Shown: positions 18,596 to 29,735, counted from the stretch's first letter. The stretch: DNA of 64,000 nt from Bryobacterales bacterium (GCA_020851655.1 JADZCI010000306.1:29103-93102), one strand, 5' to 3'. A program made the numbers and translations. Notes: generated by a model from the sequence alone, not told the origin.

Positions 18596-19345
18596 TCAGG
18601 TTTGTTTCTTGCCTTGCTTGGCGACGGCTTCCATTGCCGCCTTGACCTTTTCGGGGTCACCCAGGTAGTAAGACTTGACCGGCTTGAGGTTCCCGTCAAG
18701 TTCATACACGAGTGGCATACCTGTCGGGATGTTTAATTCCACGATGGCGGCGTCGGAGACGCCGTCCAGGTACTTCACCAGCGCGCGCAGGCTGTTGCCG
18801 TGCGCCGCAATCAGGACCCGCCGGCCAGCTTGGATGGCCGGTGAGATGGTCTCATGCCAGTACGGCAGGAAACGCGCGACGGTGTCTTTCAGGCATTCGG
18901 TGAGCGGGAGGTCTTTACCGTCTAGCCCGGCATAGCGGGGATCTCTTCCGGGGTACCGTTCGTCGTCAGGCGTCAAGGGTGGAGGAGGGATGTCATAGCT
19001 CCGCCGCCAGATTTTCACCTGGTCTTCTCCGAACTTGGCGGCTGTTTCGGACTTGTTGAGGCCTTGTAGCGCGCCGTAGTGCCGCTCGTTCAGGCGCCAT
19101 GAGCGCTCTACTGGAATCCACAGCAGGTCCATCTGCTCACAAACGATGTTATACGTCCGGATCGCCCGCTTAAGGACCGAAGTAAATCCCAAATCGAAGG
19201 TGAAGCCCTCCTTCTTGAGTACCTGGCCGCCTTCGATCGCCTCCTCAATTCCTTTCCCGCTGAGATCGACGTCAGTCCAGCCAGTAAATCGATTCTCTTT
19301 GTTCCACGTGCTTTCGCCGTGCCGCAGTAAGACGACTCTGTACAT
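18596..19345 (-). CDS. gpmA: 2,3-bisphosphoglycerate-dependent phosphoglycerate mutase
   Basis: It interconverts 3- and 2-phosphoglycerate in glycolysis (EC 5.4.2.11). The 249-residue protein has the phosphohistidine motif [11 protein letters not shown] near residue 5, [12 protein letters not shown], the substrate segment [16 protein letters not shown] near residue 90, and the second catalytic histidine in [14 protein letters not shown]. The ATG at 19345 is chosen because it starts the family-typical [11 protein letters not shown], with GGGGGAGG just upstream. An in-frame codon at 19384 would add 13 residues that run into the eno gene. It lies 10 bases after eno on the same strand, so the two consecutive glycolytic steps are cotranscribed. 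Confidence 0.96.
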   Translation of the reverse strand: MYRVVLLRHGESTWNKENRFTGWTDVDLSGKGIEEAIEGGQVLKKEGFTFDLGFTSVLKRAIRTYNIVCEQMDLLWIPVERSWRLNERHYGALQGLNKSETAAKFGEDQVKIWRRSYDIPPPPLTPDDERYPGRDPRYAGLDGKDLPLTECLKDTVARFLPYWHETISPAIQAGRRVLIAAHGNSLRALVKYLDGVSDAAIVELNIPTGMPLVYELDGNLKPVKSYYLGDPEKVKAAMEAVAKQGKKQT

Positions 19346-19355
19346 AGCCTCCCCC

Positions 19356-20690
<1,335 letters not shown>

Positions 20691-20744
20691 TCATATTGCG
20701 GCGCCCGCAAGGCGTGAATGTAACAAGGCGTTACCGGCGAATAA

Positions 20745-20756
20745 GCCAACTTTGGC
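20745..20756 (-). terminator. Short hairpin after acs
   Basis: On the minus strand GCCAA and TTGGC pair around two bases directly after the acs stop codon, followed by TTATT. The stem is only five pairs. A second small inverted repeat (GTAAC ... GTTAC, 20720-20734) lies just beyond it. Either could mark the acs/eno transcript boundary. Confidence 0.3.
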
Positions 20757-20757
20757 G

Positions 20758-22686
20758 CTATTCTTCGTCATTCTGCGCGGCGAGGCGTGTTACAACGGTC
20801 AGGTCCTCCAGCGTCGTGACATCTCCGGTCACGGTGCGCGTCGTTACGATCTCACGAAGTAGCCGGCGCATGATTTTTCCACTGCGCGTTTTTGGAAGCG
20901 CCTCGGCGAAACGAATCTCCTCCGGACGCGCGAACGCGCCGATTTCGTGCGCCACCCATTGCCGCAGTTCCTTGTTCAAGGCGGGAAGATCGTAGTCGCC
21001 CGCTTTCAGCGTGACGAAGCAGCACACGGCTTGCCCCGTGATTTCGTGGGGCTTGCCCACGACAGCCGCCTCGGCCACGGCAGGGTGCCGGACCAGCGCG
21101 GACTCGACTTCCATCGTGGAAAGACGGTGGCCGCTGACATTCATGACGTCGTCCACACGGCCAAGAATCCAGAAGTAACCGTCCTCGTCCTGCCGCGCCG
21201 CGTCTCCGGTGAAATAGACACCAGGGATCCGGCTGAAGTATTGCTGTTGAAAACGCTCCGGATCACCCCAGATGGTCCGGATCATGCTCGGCCAGGGACG
21301 CTTGATGATGAGGAAGCCTTCCTGATTGGCGGCTACGGGGTTTCCAGAGAAATCGACCACCTCGGCGATGATTCCGGGCAACGGCAAAGTTCCCGAACCG
21401 GGTTTCAACGGCACGGCGCCGGGCATGGGCGCAATCAGGATTCCTCCCGTCTCCGTTTGCCACCACGTATCGACAATCGGGCAGCGGTTCTTGCCAATCA
21501 CGCGGTAATACCATTCCCAGGCGGCGGGGTTGATGGGTTCGCCCACCGAACCGAGCAAGCGGAGGCTTGAGAGGTCGTGCATCGCGGGCCATTTCTCACC
21601 CTGCTTGATCAGGGCGCGAATCGCCGTCGGTGATGAGTAAAAAATCGATACCTTGTGCTTCGCCACGGTCTGCCAGAACCGCCCGTAGTCCGGATAATCG
21701 GGCGCACCTTCGTACATCACGGTCGTGGCGCCCGCCGCAAGCGGAGCGTATACGACATAGCTATGTCCGGTGACCCAACCGATATCGGCGGTGCACCAGT
21801 ACACGTCTTCCTCCCTGAGATCGAACACCCACTTCATCGTCATCAGGATCGCCGTCAGGTAACCGCCGGTCGTATGCAGGATGCCTTTGGGTTGTCCCGT
21901 CGTGCCGGATGTGTAGAGGACATACAGCGGGTGTTCGGAATCAACGGGCACAGCGGGACAATCGTCTGAAACGCCCTCCTCAAGCTCGTGCCACCAGTGA
22001 TCGCGTCCTTCCCGCATCGGGATTTGCGACTTGGTGCGCTGGTGGACGATCACGTTTTGAACTCCGGGACACTCCTGTACGGCTTCATCGACGGCGTCCT
22101 TGAGGCGTACTTCCTTCCCGCGCCGCCAGCCTCCATCGGCAGTGATGACCATACAGGCGTCCAGGTCCTGGATCCGTGCTTTGAGCGCCTCAGCCGAGAA
22201 TCCGCCAAAGACGACGCTGTGGATAACGCCCAGGCGCGCGCAAGCCAGCAGCGCCACCGGCAGTTCCGGGACCATCGGCATATAGACGATTGCCCTGTCC
22301 CCGGTTTTCAGTCCGCGGGCTTTCAACACGTTCGCAAAACGGCAGACCAGCCGGTGCAATTCCTTGTAAGTGATCTCGCGGACGTCTCCCGGTTCACCTT
22401 CCCAAAGGATCGCGACTTTGTCTCCCCGCGCTTCAAGATGCCGGTCAATGCAGTTGTAGGCGGCATTCGTCTTGGCGCCGGCGAACCATTTCACAAATGG
22501 CGGGTTCCACTCAAAGACGTGGTCCCAGGGCTCGAACCAATGAATCTCGCGCTTGGCGATGTCAGCCCAAAATGCCTCGGGGTTGCCGGCGGCTTCACGA
22601 TAGAGCTTTCGATACTGCTCCATGCCTTGAACGTGGGCTTTGCTAACAAACTCGGGTGAGGGTGGGAAAATGGCGTTCTCTGACAT
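20758..22686 (-). CDS. acs: Acetyl-CoA synthetase
   Basis: It activates acetate to acetyl-CoA with ATP (EC 6.2.1.1). The 642-residue length is typical. It has the acetate-binding and AMP-forming motifs [20 protein letters not shown] (P-loop), [12 protein letters not shown], the core segment [20 protein letters not shown], and [18 protein letters not shown]. The C-terminal [17 protein letters not shown] contains the lysine that is reversibly acetylated in other Acs enzymes. The start at MSENAIF (22686) is chosen because the upstream extension to 22770 has no family counterpart. It precedes eno and gpmA on the same strand but is separated from them by 115 bases with possible terminators. Confidence 0.97.
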   Translation of the reverse strand: MSENAIFPPSPEFVSKAHVQGMEQYRKLYREAAGNPEAFWADIAKREIHWFEPWDHVFEWNPPFVKWFAGAKTNAAYNCIDRHLEARGDKVAILWEGEPGDVREITYKELHRLVCRFANVLKARGLKTGDRAIVYMPMVPELPVALLACARLGVIHSVVFGGFSAEALKARIQDLDACMVITADGGWRRGKEVRLKDAVDEAVQECPGVQNVIVHQRTKSQIPMREGRDHWWHELEEGVSDDCPAVPVDSEHPLYVLYTSGTTGQPKGILHTTGGYLTAILMTMKWVFDLREEDVYWCTADIGWVTGHSYVVYAPLAAGATTVMYEGAPDYPDYGRFWQTVAKHKVSIFYSSPTAIRALIKQGEKWPAMHDLSSLRLLGSVGEPINPAAWEWYYRVIGKNRCPIVDTWWQTETGGILIAPMPGAVPLKPGSGTLPLPGIIAEVVDFSGNPVAANQEGFLIIKRPWPSMIRTIWGDPERFQQQYFSRIPGVYFTGDAARQDEDGYFWILGRVDDVMNVSGHRLSTMEVESALVRHPAVAEAAVVGKPHEITGQAVCCFVTLKAGDYDLPALNKELRQWVAHEIGAFARPEEIRFAEALPKTRSGKIMRRLLREIVTTRTVTGDVTTLEDLTVVTRLAAQNDEE

Positions 22687-22718
22687 GTTTTGTGTCGAGT
22701 GTAGCAAACCGTTCGCGC

Positions 22719-22724
22719 TACAAT
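22719..22724 (+). promoter_or_regulatory. Possible -10 box for the NTF2-like gene
   Basis: TACAAT lies 64 bases upstream of ATG 22788 in the gap divergent from acs. No convincing -35 box is seen at the usual spacing, so this is only a weak candidate. Confidence 0.2.
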
Positions 22725-22787
22725 CAGAAAGCTTATGCCGGCCCAGCCTAGCCACGACGGGGCAATTCAAGAGAGGTCCAAATCCTG

Positions 22788-23147
22788 ATGCTCGTTACTG
22801 ACCTGAAATCTCTTCACTCCACATACGCCGAGCTTTTCAACAACGGCGATGCCGGTGGATTGGCGTCTTTGTACGGCGGCGATGCCGTTTTTGTGCCTCA
22901 ACCCGGGGTGGAACTCCGGGGCGCCGAGGCAATCCGCGCGGCCATCCAAGGTTTTCTCGGCACCGGTTTCAAGATGACGATGACCACGGTTTTTGTTCTC
23001 GACAGCGGTGACCTGGCGCTGCTTTCCGGTGAGTGGAAGCTCACAGACAATGGCCAGACGGCGATGTCGGGCAAATCATCCGAGGTAGTGCGCCGGGGCA
23101 GCGACGGCGGTTGGCGCTACGTCATCGACAACCCGTTCTCGGCTTAG
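22788..23147 (+). CDS. SnoaL/DUF4440-like NTF2-fold protein
   Basis: This 119-residue cytoplasmic protein has the NTF2-fold cone signature: [23 protein letters not shown] near the start, [13 protein letters not shown], then antiparallel strands [12 protein letters not shown] and WRYVIDNPF at the C-terminus. Families of this fold include ketosteroid isomerase-like enzymes and small ligand-binding proteins; the pattern fits the SgcJ/DUF4440 group, which has no general function. It is divergent from acs, and its stop overlaps the stop of the large HEAT/TPR gene on the other strand by four bases. Confidence 0.8.
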   Translation: MLVTDLKSLHSTYAELFNNGDAGGLASLYGGDAVFVPQPGVELRGAEAIRAAIQGFLGTGFKMTMTTVFVLDSGDLALLSGEWKLTDNGQTAMSGKSSEVVRRGSDGGWRYVIDNPFSA

Positions 23148-26100
23148 CCGCGGCGTTTCGACGTAGTTCCCAGGGAGTCCCGAACCGCCTCAAAAAGCGC
23201 CGGCTCCACAGATGCGGGAGCCGTGTTGATCGCACGAATCAGGTTGACGAGTGCTGCCTGCTGCGGGGACGGTGGGACGCGCCGTTCAAGGTAGTGCACT
23301 GTGCCGCCGTATACCCAATCGGGGGCGCTTTTCCTTCCGCGAAACGCTCGCGCGTACAGGGTCTCGACCTGGAGGAGAGTATCCGACGCCTTGCCATTGT
23401 CTTTTTCAACAACCTGTGCGATGAGGGTGAACAGATACATCGCCATCTGCCAGTCGTGGTTGCTGATGCGCGCCGCCAGCGCCGGCGCGCGTTCGATCAC
23501 CTCCGCGTAGCGCCCGGTGGTCAAACTGCATTCGAGCAGGTTGGCTTCAGTCGAATCGGCTTCCGCGGGGTTGGACCTCTTCTGAATTTCCAGCAGCTTG
23601 CGGTTCGACTGGTATGCCTGTTCATAGGCGGACGGATCTTTTGGCGCAATTCGCTCGTGATAGACGTAGGCAAGCTGGGCATAGATCTCGCCCACTTCCG
23701 GATACAGTTCTCGCAAGCGGTTCAATTCCGCAACGGCCTCTTTATCGCGTGACTGCGCAACGTAAATTTCCCGAAGCAAGCGATAGGTCCACGGGAAAGA
23801 AGGGTCGGTCCGCAGGGCTTCCCTCATAGGCGCCTCGGCGGCGCGGAATCGCCCTTGATCCCGGAGGATCAACGCTTGCATGTAGTACGCCCAACTGTAA
23901 CCAGGCCACAGGCGCGTCGCTTCCTGGAACTGCCTGTAGGCTTCGCTCTTGCGATTCAGTTCATAAAGAATTGAACCCAGAGTGCCGTGCGCATCCGGTA
24001 GCTGCTGGTCCGCTCTAACCGCTCCTTCAGCTTTCTTCAGCGCTTCGGCCAGATTTCCCCGCGTCTGCAGCCGCTGCGCTTCGACATTGAGTTGCGTGGC
24101 GGCTTCGCGACCCGTGGGCTGAAGCTTGGCCGACAATTCTGGAGGCAGACGTTTGGCTTGTTCCTGAAGATCGCGGATGGCATTGGCTGCTTCGGGCGTG
24201 TCCATATCCCGCAACAACTCGGCAGCGGCGCCGCGCGCGTCCCTTTGGACTGTCGAGAGGTTCACTACGTCTCGTGTGCGGGCCGGGTCGTTGGCCGCGT
24301 TTTCGCGGCTCGCCGTCTGGAGCGGCAACCCGTCAAACAAGACGAAGCTCTTCAGAGCATTCACGGCCCGCGGGTCTTTGGATGCGGCCAGCGCGCGCAT
24401 AATCTGGCGCTTCACCTCGATCTCGGGCGAAGTCTGCAAGGCGCCCCTGAGGATCTCCGCCCGCTGGCCAACCACCTCCTGCGACTTTGGGACGTTACCG
24501 ATGGTGTGTGACAGCATGGCTGCAATCGCACCGGCAAACTGTTGATTGTCGAGCGCTGCCTCGGTCTCCGATCGGCCCGCATTCAACAACACCGGTTTGG
24601 CAAGTAGCTGGTCCAGGCCGGCGACGAGTTCGGGAGAGCCGCCGATTTCCGACGCATGACGCAACGAGTCTTGCGATGCCGTGCGTTTATCCTTGTCCCC
24701 GAGTCCGCCAATCAACGCGGCGACGGCCAGGCTTCGCGCCGCGCTGGCTTCCTCCAATCCCTGGCGAACCTGCCGGGTTTCCCAAGCTTCTTTCGGATCC
24801 TGCCACCAGTAGCGCCGTTCCCTCTTCTGGAATTCCTCTTCCGCGTGGCGATCGTAATTACCAGCGACCTTTGCCAGGCTCCGGCCCAGACCGCTTGCGT
24901 GCGCCGCGTCACACTGCCCGAACAGGCTGGCCAGTTCCGCCGCGGATTTCCGCGGATACCGGACTGCCAGAAACTCCGCGGTCACCGACAGATCGCTGAT
25001 CTCTGACGGGCTGAGCGAGCCCGACAATTCCTTCAGCTCCTTGATCTGCGGCCACCCTGGGTTGTGTAAAGTTCTCAGTCCGTCGGTAATGAGCAGGAGA
25101 GCCAGTAGCGCCAGGCCCACCGCGGCCACCTTCACCAGCGGCGGCCAGCCACGGAAGGGACGCACCCAGGCAGCCATCCAGAAGCGCAAGCGGTCAACAC
25201 CCAGCAAGGCGCTCCGCCGGGCGGACAAGGCCTGTATTGAGCCTTCGGTCGGGTACTTGGCCAGGAGCCGGACGGCCACGGTTCTCTCCTGAGGCCCACC
25301 ATCGTCGAACATTTCGCCGAGTTCGGTGACGACCCTCTCGTAGCCCTTGCGGTCCTTGTACCGCGCAATGCAGTCCAGCATCTCTTTCGGCGTTTGCGAT
25401 TGGTTTTGCCGCAGGACACGCAACAAGTCCGATCCGGGAATGGAATCGCCGAAGTGGGCGAGCCACCGGCGCGCGTGGCGCGATTCTTTGGCATCCGAGC
25501 TCTGAAGGCGGCGCAGCAACACGCCGGATGATACGGGACTGGCCAATAGCGACCGTAGAACGCCGCAGTGGGCGGGAGAACGCCAAGGACCGCGCCGCCC
25601 CCATCGTTCTCCTTCGACCAGGGACGCCGCCGCCGCCAACCACGACAAAACCAGGCCGCCATACCGGTAGAGGAACAGCAGCGCCGTCGAGAACCGGTCG
25701 AGTCCGCTTTGAACGGAGCCGACCGCAAAGAGGTGCTCCAAGGCGAAAGTCGAAACCAGGGCCAGAATCGCCAGCAATTCAATGCCGAAGAAGCGGACCG
25801 CTTTCCGCCGCCGGCCGGTGATCCAGTGTCCGGCGCCGTGAAGCGCAAGGCCGCTGCTCAGCATGACGCCCGCCAGCAGGACGTTGGACAATGTTCGCGA
25901 AAAGGTGCCGGGTGCGGCGGGTTTCCGTCTTGATTCCCACGAGGCGGCGAGCGTAGCGGCGAGCCCGTTCACCAGCCACAAGGGCACCACCAGCCAGGCG
26001 GGCGCAGGTATCGCTTCGAACATCCCCAGAACTGCAAAAGCTTCGACCGCCAGGAATGCCGCCCCCCAACGCCAGCGCTTCAGGAAGAACAGAGCCAGGC

Positions 26101-27886
26101 CGTGGATCCAGAAGTTGGAGAACAGGATCAGGATCGCCGGCGGCCAATGGCCCAGGCGCGTCCACCAACCCCCTTCGGGCCGCTTTGGAAGCCCCGCATA
26201 GTAATCGCGTTCGGCATCCGAAATGCCGAATTCGACGAGATGCTCGGTCGTTAAACCGCTCAGCGCTTCACGGGCGCGCTCGCGGTCCGCCTCATCCTGA
26301 TCGCCGAGCGCGATGCGCACCAACGCGGCAACGCCAGCCTCGCAATTCGTGTTTGCCAGGGCGTCGATTGCCGCCTCACGGACCGGCGCATCGGTGGGGC
26401 CGGAGATGACGGACTCGAGAAACCCCGCGCAGCGTTCGTCCGGGAATATTCGCAGCGCTTGAATAGCCCGAATGCACGAGTGACTTGGACCGCCGGAGGC
26501 GGCCGCGGCCAGGACATGGTAGATCGGTTCCTTGTTGGCGAAGCGCGCCAGGCTCTCCCATGCCTGCCGGCGGACCTTCGCGTCGGCGTCTTCGAGCGCC
26601 AGCCGGCACAAGTGGCCGTGAACACGGGGTTCGTCGTAACCGCCCAGCATGTTAGCCGCGCGCTGGCGGGCGGCGGGGATGGGATCCGCCAGCGCTTCTG
26701 TGAGCGTTTGAACCTCCAGCGCGCAATCCCCGATGCGGCGGAACCAGTAATTAACCGGCCCCGGATCGTGAACCGGGTAGAAACGCAGAGCGCACAGCGT
26801 TAGAAAGGACGCCTGCTCGGGCGTAACGGGAAGCAGCCGCTGCTGTGCGTTGACATCGTGAAACCGGTCGCGTGGCAGAAGAGTGCCGAGCTTCTGCCGG
26901 CCCTCAATGCCGTCGGCCAGAAGCCGCTCCGCCTTTCCGCAGAGATCGCGGTCCTCCTCGATCCAGCTCTTTACGATCTCGCGCAGTTGCGGAGGATCGA
27001 ACTGCCAGCCATCGGCTTCACAAAAGCGCACAACGCCACTGCTCTTGAGCAGCCACTGAAGGCACGCCTCGGGCACACCCGAGGCAACGTCTAGTTGTTC
27101 GGCCAATCCCGCCAGGCCCGGCATGGCGCGTTGCGAGCCCGTCAGGACCACTGCCTTTAGAACCGCCCTGGCGACGTACGCCGCGCCGTCTCCAAAACCA
27201 GGCTGGCTATCGAGTGCGCTGAGAATGGTATCGAAATGAGCGTCGAGCAAGCCACGCAAACCGCGTTCGGGGCGATAGAGGCCCGCGCGATAACCGTGGT
27301 CAACGATCTCAGCCAGCCGGAATGTCACCGCCGGCACGTCGAACTGCGCTAAGTCATTTTCCAGCGCATCCAGGGTCGCGGGATGGTATTCAACGGGCGG
27401 TTGAGAGACGGCTCCCAATCGCACCAGTTCGCCGCTCAGGCGGAGTTGCGTGAGCTCGAACAGATGATCCAGAATCGCAGGCTCTAGTTTTCGGAGCGCA
27501 AAGAAGTCTCCCAGGCAATGTGTCGCGGCGACCAACACGAGAGTGGCCCGCCGGGTTTGAGTGAAGAGAGCGTCCAGGTCCGCCTTGGCGTGGGTGTCGG
27601 TGCTCTTGAGCACCCGGTCAAAGCTATCCAGAATGACAACGCCTGCTTCGCCCAACAGATCGAATGAGTCTCTGACCGGCCGCAAAGCGCAGTCAATGAT
27701 CTGCGCGCGTTGGGCCGTTGCGAGTGCCGGCCAAAGTTTCGCCTCGATGAATCTCGACTTCCCCGAAACACGGGGCCCCAGAACCACCACCACCTGCCCC
27801 GGCGCGCCCTCAATTAACTCGACGAGCGCTTCGGCGTCGTTGCGGCGGTCGGCGGCGGCTCCCGCACCAACGGCGTCAGCCTCCAT
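23144..27886 (-). CDS. Large membrane protein: P-loop (STAND-like) domain, HEAT repeats, about 7 TM segments, TPR tail
   Basis: This 1580-residue protein begins with a STAND-like ATPase region: Walker A GPRVSGKS at residues 37-44 and a Walker B-like VVILDSFD at 83-90, then helical and winged-helix-like segments to about 340. HEAT-like repeats follow (about 400-545: AARQRAANMLGGY, AKVRRQAWESLARFA, VREAAIDALANT). About six hydrophobic membrane segments lie between 575 and 755 (e.g. PAILILFSNFWIHGLALFFL, IELLAILALVSTFALEHLF) and one more near 920-935 (VAAVGLALLALLLI). More alpha-solenoid follows, and a TPR array at about 1255-1415 (AHGTLGSILYELNRKSEAYR, AYYMQALILRDQGRF). Its start overlaps the SIR2-STAND gene by 11 bases, implying coupled translation and joint action. 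I recognise no named family for the whole protein. A sensor or membrane-effector partner is an inference. Confidence 0.85.
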   Translation of the reverse strand: MEADAVGAGAAADRRNDAEALVELIEGAPGQVVVVLGPRVSGKSRFIEAKLWPALATAQRAQIIDCALRPVRDSFDLLGEAGVVILDSFDRVLKSTDTHAKADLDALFTQTRRATLVLVAATHCLGDFFALRKLEPAILDHLFELTQLRLSGELVRLGAVSQPPVEYHPATLDALENDLAQFDVPAVTFRLAEIVDHGYRAGLYRPERGLRGLLDAHFDTILSALDSQPGFGDGAAYVARAVLKAVVLTGSQRAMPGLAGLAEQLDVASGVPEACLQWLLKSSGVVRFCEADGWQFDPPQLREIVKSWIEEDRDLCGKAERLLADGIEGRQKLGTLLPRDRFHDVNAQQRLLPVTPEQASFLTLCALRFYPVHDPGPVNYWFRRIGDCALEVQTLTEALADPIPAARQRAANMLGGYDEPRVHGHLCRLALEDADAKVRRQAWESLARFANKEPIYHVLAAAASGGPSHSCIRAIQALRIFPDERCAGFLESVISGPTDAPVREAAIDALANTNCEAGVAALVRIALGDQDEADRERAREALSGLTTEHLVEFGISDAERDYYAGLPKRPEGGWWTRLGHWPPAILILFSNFWIHGLALFFLKRWRWGAAFLAVEAFAVLGMFEAIPAPAWLVVPLWLVNGLAATLAASWESRRKPAAPGTFSRTLSNVLLAGVMLSSGLALHGAGHWITGRRRKAVRFFGIELLAILALVSTFALEHLFAVGSVQSGLDRFSTALLFLYRYGGLVLSWLAAAASLVEGERWGRRGPWRSPAHCGVLRSLLASPVSSGVLLRRLQSSDAKESRHARRWLAHFGDSIPGSDLLRVLRQNQSQTPKEMLDCIARYKDRKGYERVVTELGEMFDDGGPQERTVAVRLLAKYPTEGSIQALSARRSALLGVDRLRFWMAAWVRPFRGWPPLVKVAAVGLALLALLLITDGLRTLHNPGWPQIKELKELSGSLSPSEISDLSVTAEFLAVRYPRKSAAELASLFGQCDAAHASGLGRSLAKVAGNYDRHAEEEFQKRERRYWWQDPKEAWETRQVRQGLEEASAARSLAVAALIGGLGDKDKRTASQDSLRHASEIGGSPELVAGLDQLLAKPVLLNAGRSETEAALDNQQFAGAIAAMLSHTIGNVPKSQEVVGQRAEILRGALQTSPEIEVKRQIMRALAASKDPRAVNALKSFVLFDGLPLQTASRENAANDPARTRDVVNLSTVQRDARGAAAELLRDMDTPEAANAIRDLQEQAKRLPPELSAKLQPTGREAATQLNVEAQRLQTRGNLAEALKKAEGAVRADQQLPDAHGTLGSILYELNRKSEAYRQFQEATRLWPGYSWAYYMQALILRDQGRFRAAEAPMREALRTDPSFPWTYRLLREIYVAQSRDKEAVAELNRLRELYPEVGEIYAQLAYVYHERIAPKDPSAYEQAYQSNRKLLEIQKRSNPAEADSTEANLLECSLTTGRYAEVIERAPALAARISNHDWQMAMYLFTLIAQVVEKDNGKASDTLLQVETLYARAFRGRKSAPDWVYGGTVHYLERRVPPSPQQAALVNLIRAINTAPASVEPALFEAVRDSLGTTSKRRG

Positions 27887-29672
27887 GACTTGACTCCTTG
27901 GTCATGTGGCTGAACGTGGGGAACAGGTCGCAAAAATGCGACGCCAGGCATTCCGCCATGTTCTTCTGGCCTTCCTTGGAGATTACCTTCATCATGCGGG
28001 GCAGGAGCGCGCGAGCCTTCTCGTCCAGCGGGATATCTTCAAAGAAGCCAATGACGTCGTATTGATTGATGATCCGGTTGAGCGTTTCTCCGTGATCGTC
28101 GAGTGTGCGCTTCAGGCCGGCCGGGGACATATCTCCCGAGTCATACAGCAGATGACACACCGCATTGACGTGGGCCAGCGTAAAGGGTTCCGCCAGGTCG
28201 CTGTTGTCGTAGCGGTCCAACAATTGCTTCGTGCTGTCAGGACCCAGCGGCAGTCCAGCGGACTGCGCCAGGTTCTGAATAACCGTTCCGATCGCCTGAG
28301 ACTCCAGCGGCTGAATCGTCATGCAATGTTGCGCCAGCCCCAGGGTGATCAGCGTTGAAAGAAACAATTCGTCCGACGTGCTGACAAACACGACCGTCAT
28401 GCCATCCGGAATCGCGGCCACGAAACCCTTCATCAGCGCGAGAAACTCCGTCCGGCCTTTGGGACGCTTGTCGAACCGGCGCACGACCCGTTCAAACTGA
28501 TCGAGGATGAGCACCACGCGGCTCCCGGCGCCTTCGACAAGCGCCTTCAACGCCACGGCCATTTCTGGCGCCGAAGACCAGCCGTGCCGCCGCGCCAGTT
28601 CCCCCGGGAGCCAGGTCTCGAAGTCTGCCTGGCATCGGAAATAGAGCGGTTCCAGTTGAAAGAGCGGAACCAATCCGGCACGGACAAGCGAAGTCTTGCC
28701 GGCTTTCGACGGCCCGGCCACAAACGCCGCTTTCGGAGACTGCGCCACGAATCGCAGGTTGGCCTCTTCCAATGATTCGTCCCGGCCCAGAAAGACGGCC
28801 CGGTCCTCGGCCCGGTAAGCTTCGAGGAATTTGAAGGGATTTCTGCCGGTGGGACGCGTCCGCTTCTCTGGTTCGAGCGCGGCGGCCAGCTTATCGAAGA
28901 ACTCGTCGAAACGTCCTTCCACGCCCGAGAACACGAACTGGCCTTTTCGCTTCTCGGCCACGTCCAACAGCATGCGCGGCGGGTTCGGGTTGATCACGAC
29001 GACGTTGCCTTTGCCGCTTTTGGAAAAGCTCGTGATCACGCACTGGTCGCCGTAGGCGTAGCCGCAGACCATGATGTCGCCGGCGGTGAGTTTCTCGAGC
29101 GTGCCGCCGATGGGTGTGGGGTATTCGACCAGTTCCTCACGCGTGAAGATGAAGTTGCTGACGCCCTTGAGGCTCCCATGGAGCTTGACTACTTTGACGC
29201 CGGGCTGTTCGACCGCGTCCGGGAGCAGGTGATCGGCGATTTCACCTCGAATGATGGTCGTGAAGTCGTGGACTTCGGCCTCATGCAGCGCCTTCTCCAG
29301 CAGCAGGTCGAAATTGAAGGTGATGACCGTGTCGAAATAGCCTTGCTTGATGAGATGCGCCAGGCGCGCATAGCCGGCAGAAGGCGTCTTGTCCAGATAG
29401 GGCTTCAGGATCGATCTGCGGTTCTCTTCCGGTCCCCGCATCAGCTTGTCGAACCGGTCCCCGACGTCGGCGCCATCGATGCGGCTGGCATGCTGTTCCA
29501 CCACTTCCTTCATCATGGAGCGGGCGTCCGGAACCTTGGACGTGATCGAGGCGCCGGCGCCGAGCATGACCACAAACCGCTTGCCTTCGCCGCGGCGGAC
29601 CTTGATCAGGTTGGCCAGATCGGAAATCCCACTCATGTTGAAGACCATGCTGACATCGACAGCCATAGTCAT
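27876..29672 (-). CDS. SIR2-domain / STAND ATPase fusion protein, candidate NADase immune effector
   Basis: Counting from ATG 29672 the protein has 598 residues. Residues about 25-265 are a SIR2-like domain: nucleotide-binding VMLGAGAS (38-42), TFNFD with the catalytic-type Asn120, LHGS with His165, CGYAYGD (about 203-209) and VINPNPP. Asn and His at these places are the NAD-hydrolysing residues in ThsA and other defence SIR2 proteins. Residues about 285-560 are an nSTAND1-type ATPase: FLGRDESLEE, Walker A GPSKAGKTS (320-328) and Walker B ILDQFER (DQFE 391-394), then a winged-helix-like region. There is no TPR or other sensor domain; the overlapping next gene may supply it. A GTG at 29696 is an alternative start. 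ATG 29672 has AAGGA upstream, within a palindrome. It follows hypE by 63 bases. Confidence 0.88.
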   Translation of the reverse strand: MTMAVDVSMVFNMSGISDLANLIKVRRGEGKRFVVMLGAGASITSKVPDARSMMKEVVEQHASRIDGADVGDRFDKLMRGPEENRRSILKPYLDKTPSAGYARLAHLIKQGYFDTVITFNFDLLLEKALHEAEVHDFTTIIRGEIADHLLPDAVEQPGVKVVKLHGSLKGVSNFIFTREELVEYPTPIGGTLEKLTAGDIMVCGYAYGDQCVITSFSKSGKGNVVVINPNPPRMLLDVAEKRKGQFVFSGVEGRFDEFFDKLAAALEPEKRTRPTGRNPFKFLEAYRAEDRAVFLGRDESLEEANLRFVAQSPKAAFVAGPSKAGKTSLVRAGLVPLFQLEPLYFRCQADFETWLPGELARRHGWSSAPEMAVALKALVEGAGSRVVLILDQFERVVRRFDKRPKGRTEFLALMKGFVAAIPDGMTVVFVSTSDELFLSTLITLGLAQHCMTIQPLESQAIGTVIQNLAQSAGLPLGPDSTKQLLDRYDNSDLAEPFTLAHVNAVCHLLYDSGDMSPAGLKRTLDDHGETLNRIINQYDVIGFFEDIPLDEKARALLPRMMKVISKEGQKNMAECLASHFCDLFPTFSHMTKESSHGG

Positions 29673-29688
29673 GCAAGGAGTTCCTTGC
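29673..29688. promoter_or_regulatory. Palindrome over the ribosome site of the SIR2-STAND gene
   Basis: GCAAGGA and TCCTTGC are perfect 7-base arms around two bases, ending directly at the ATG of the SIR2-STAND gene and containing its AAGGA ribosome site. In mRNA the arms could fold and hide the site; in DNA they could bind a dimeric repressor. Both roles are inference. Confidence 0.4.
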
Positions 29689-29735
29689 TCCTCCACAAGA
29701 AGAGGCGCAAGCCGGATCCGGGAAGGGCCAGACGC

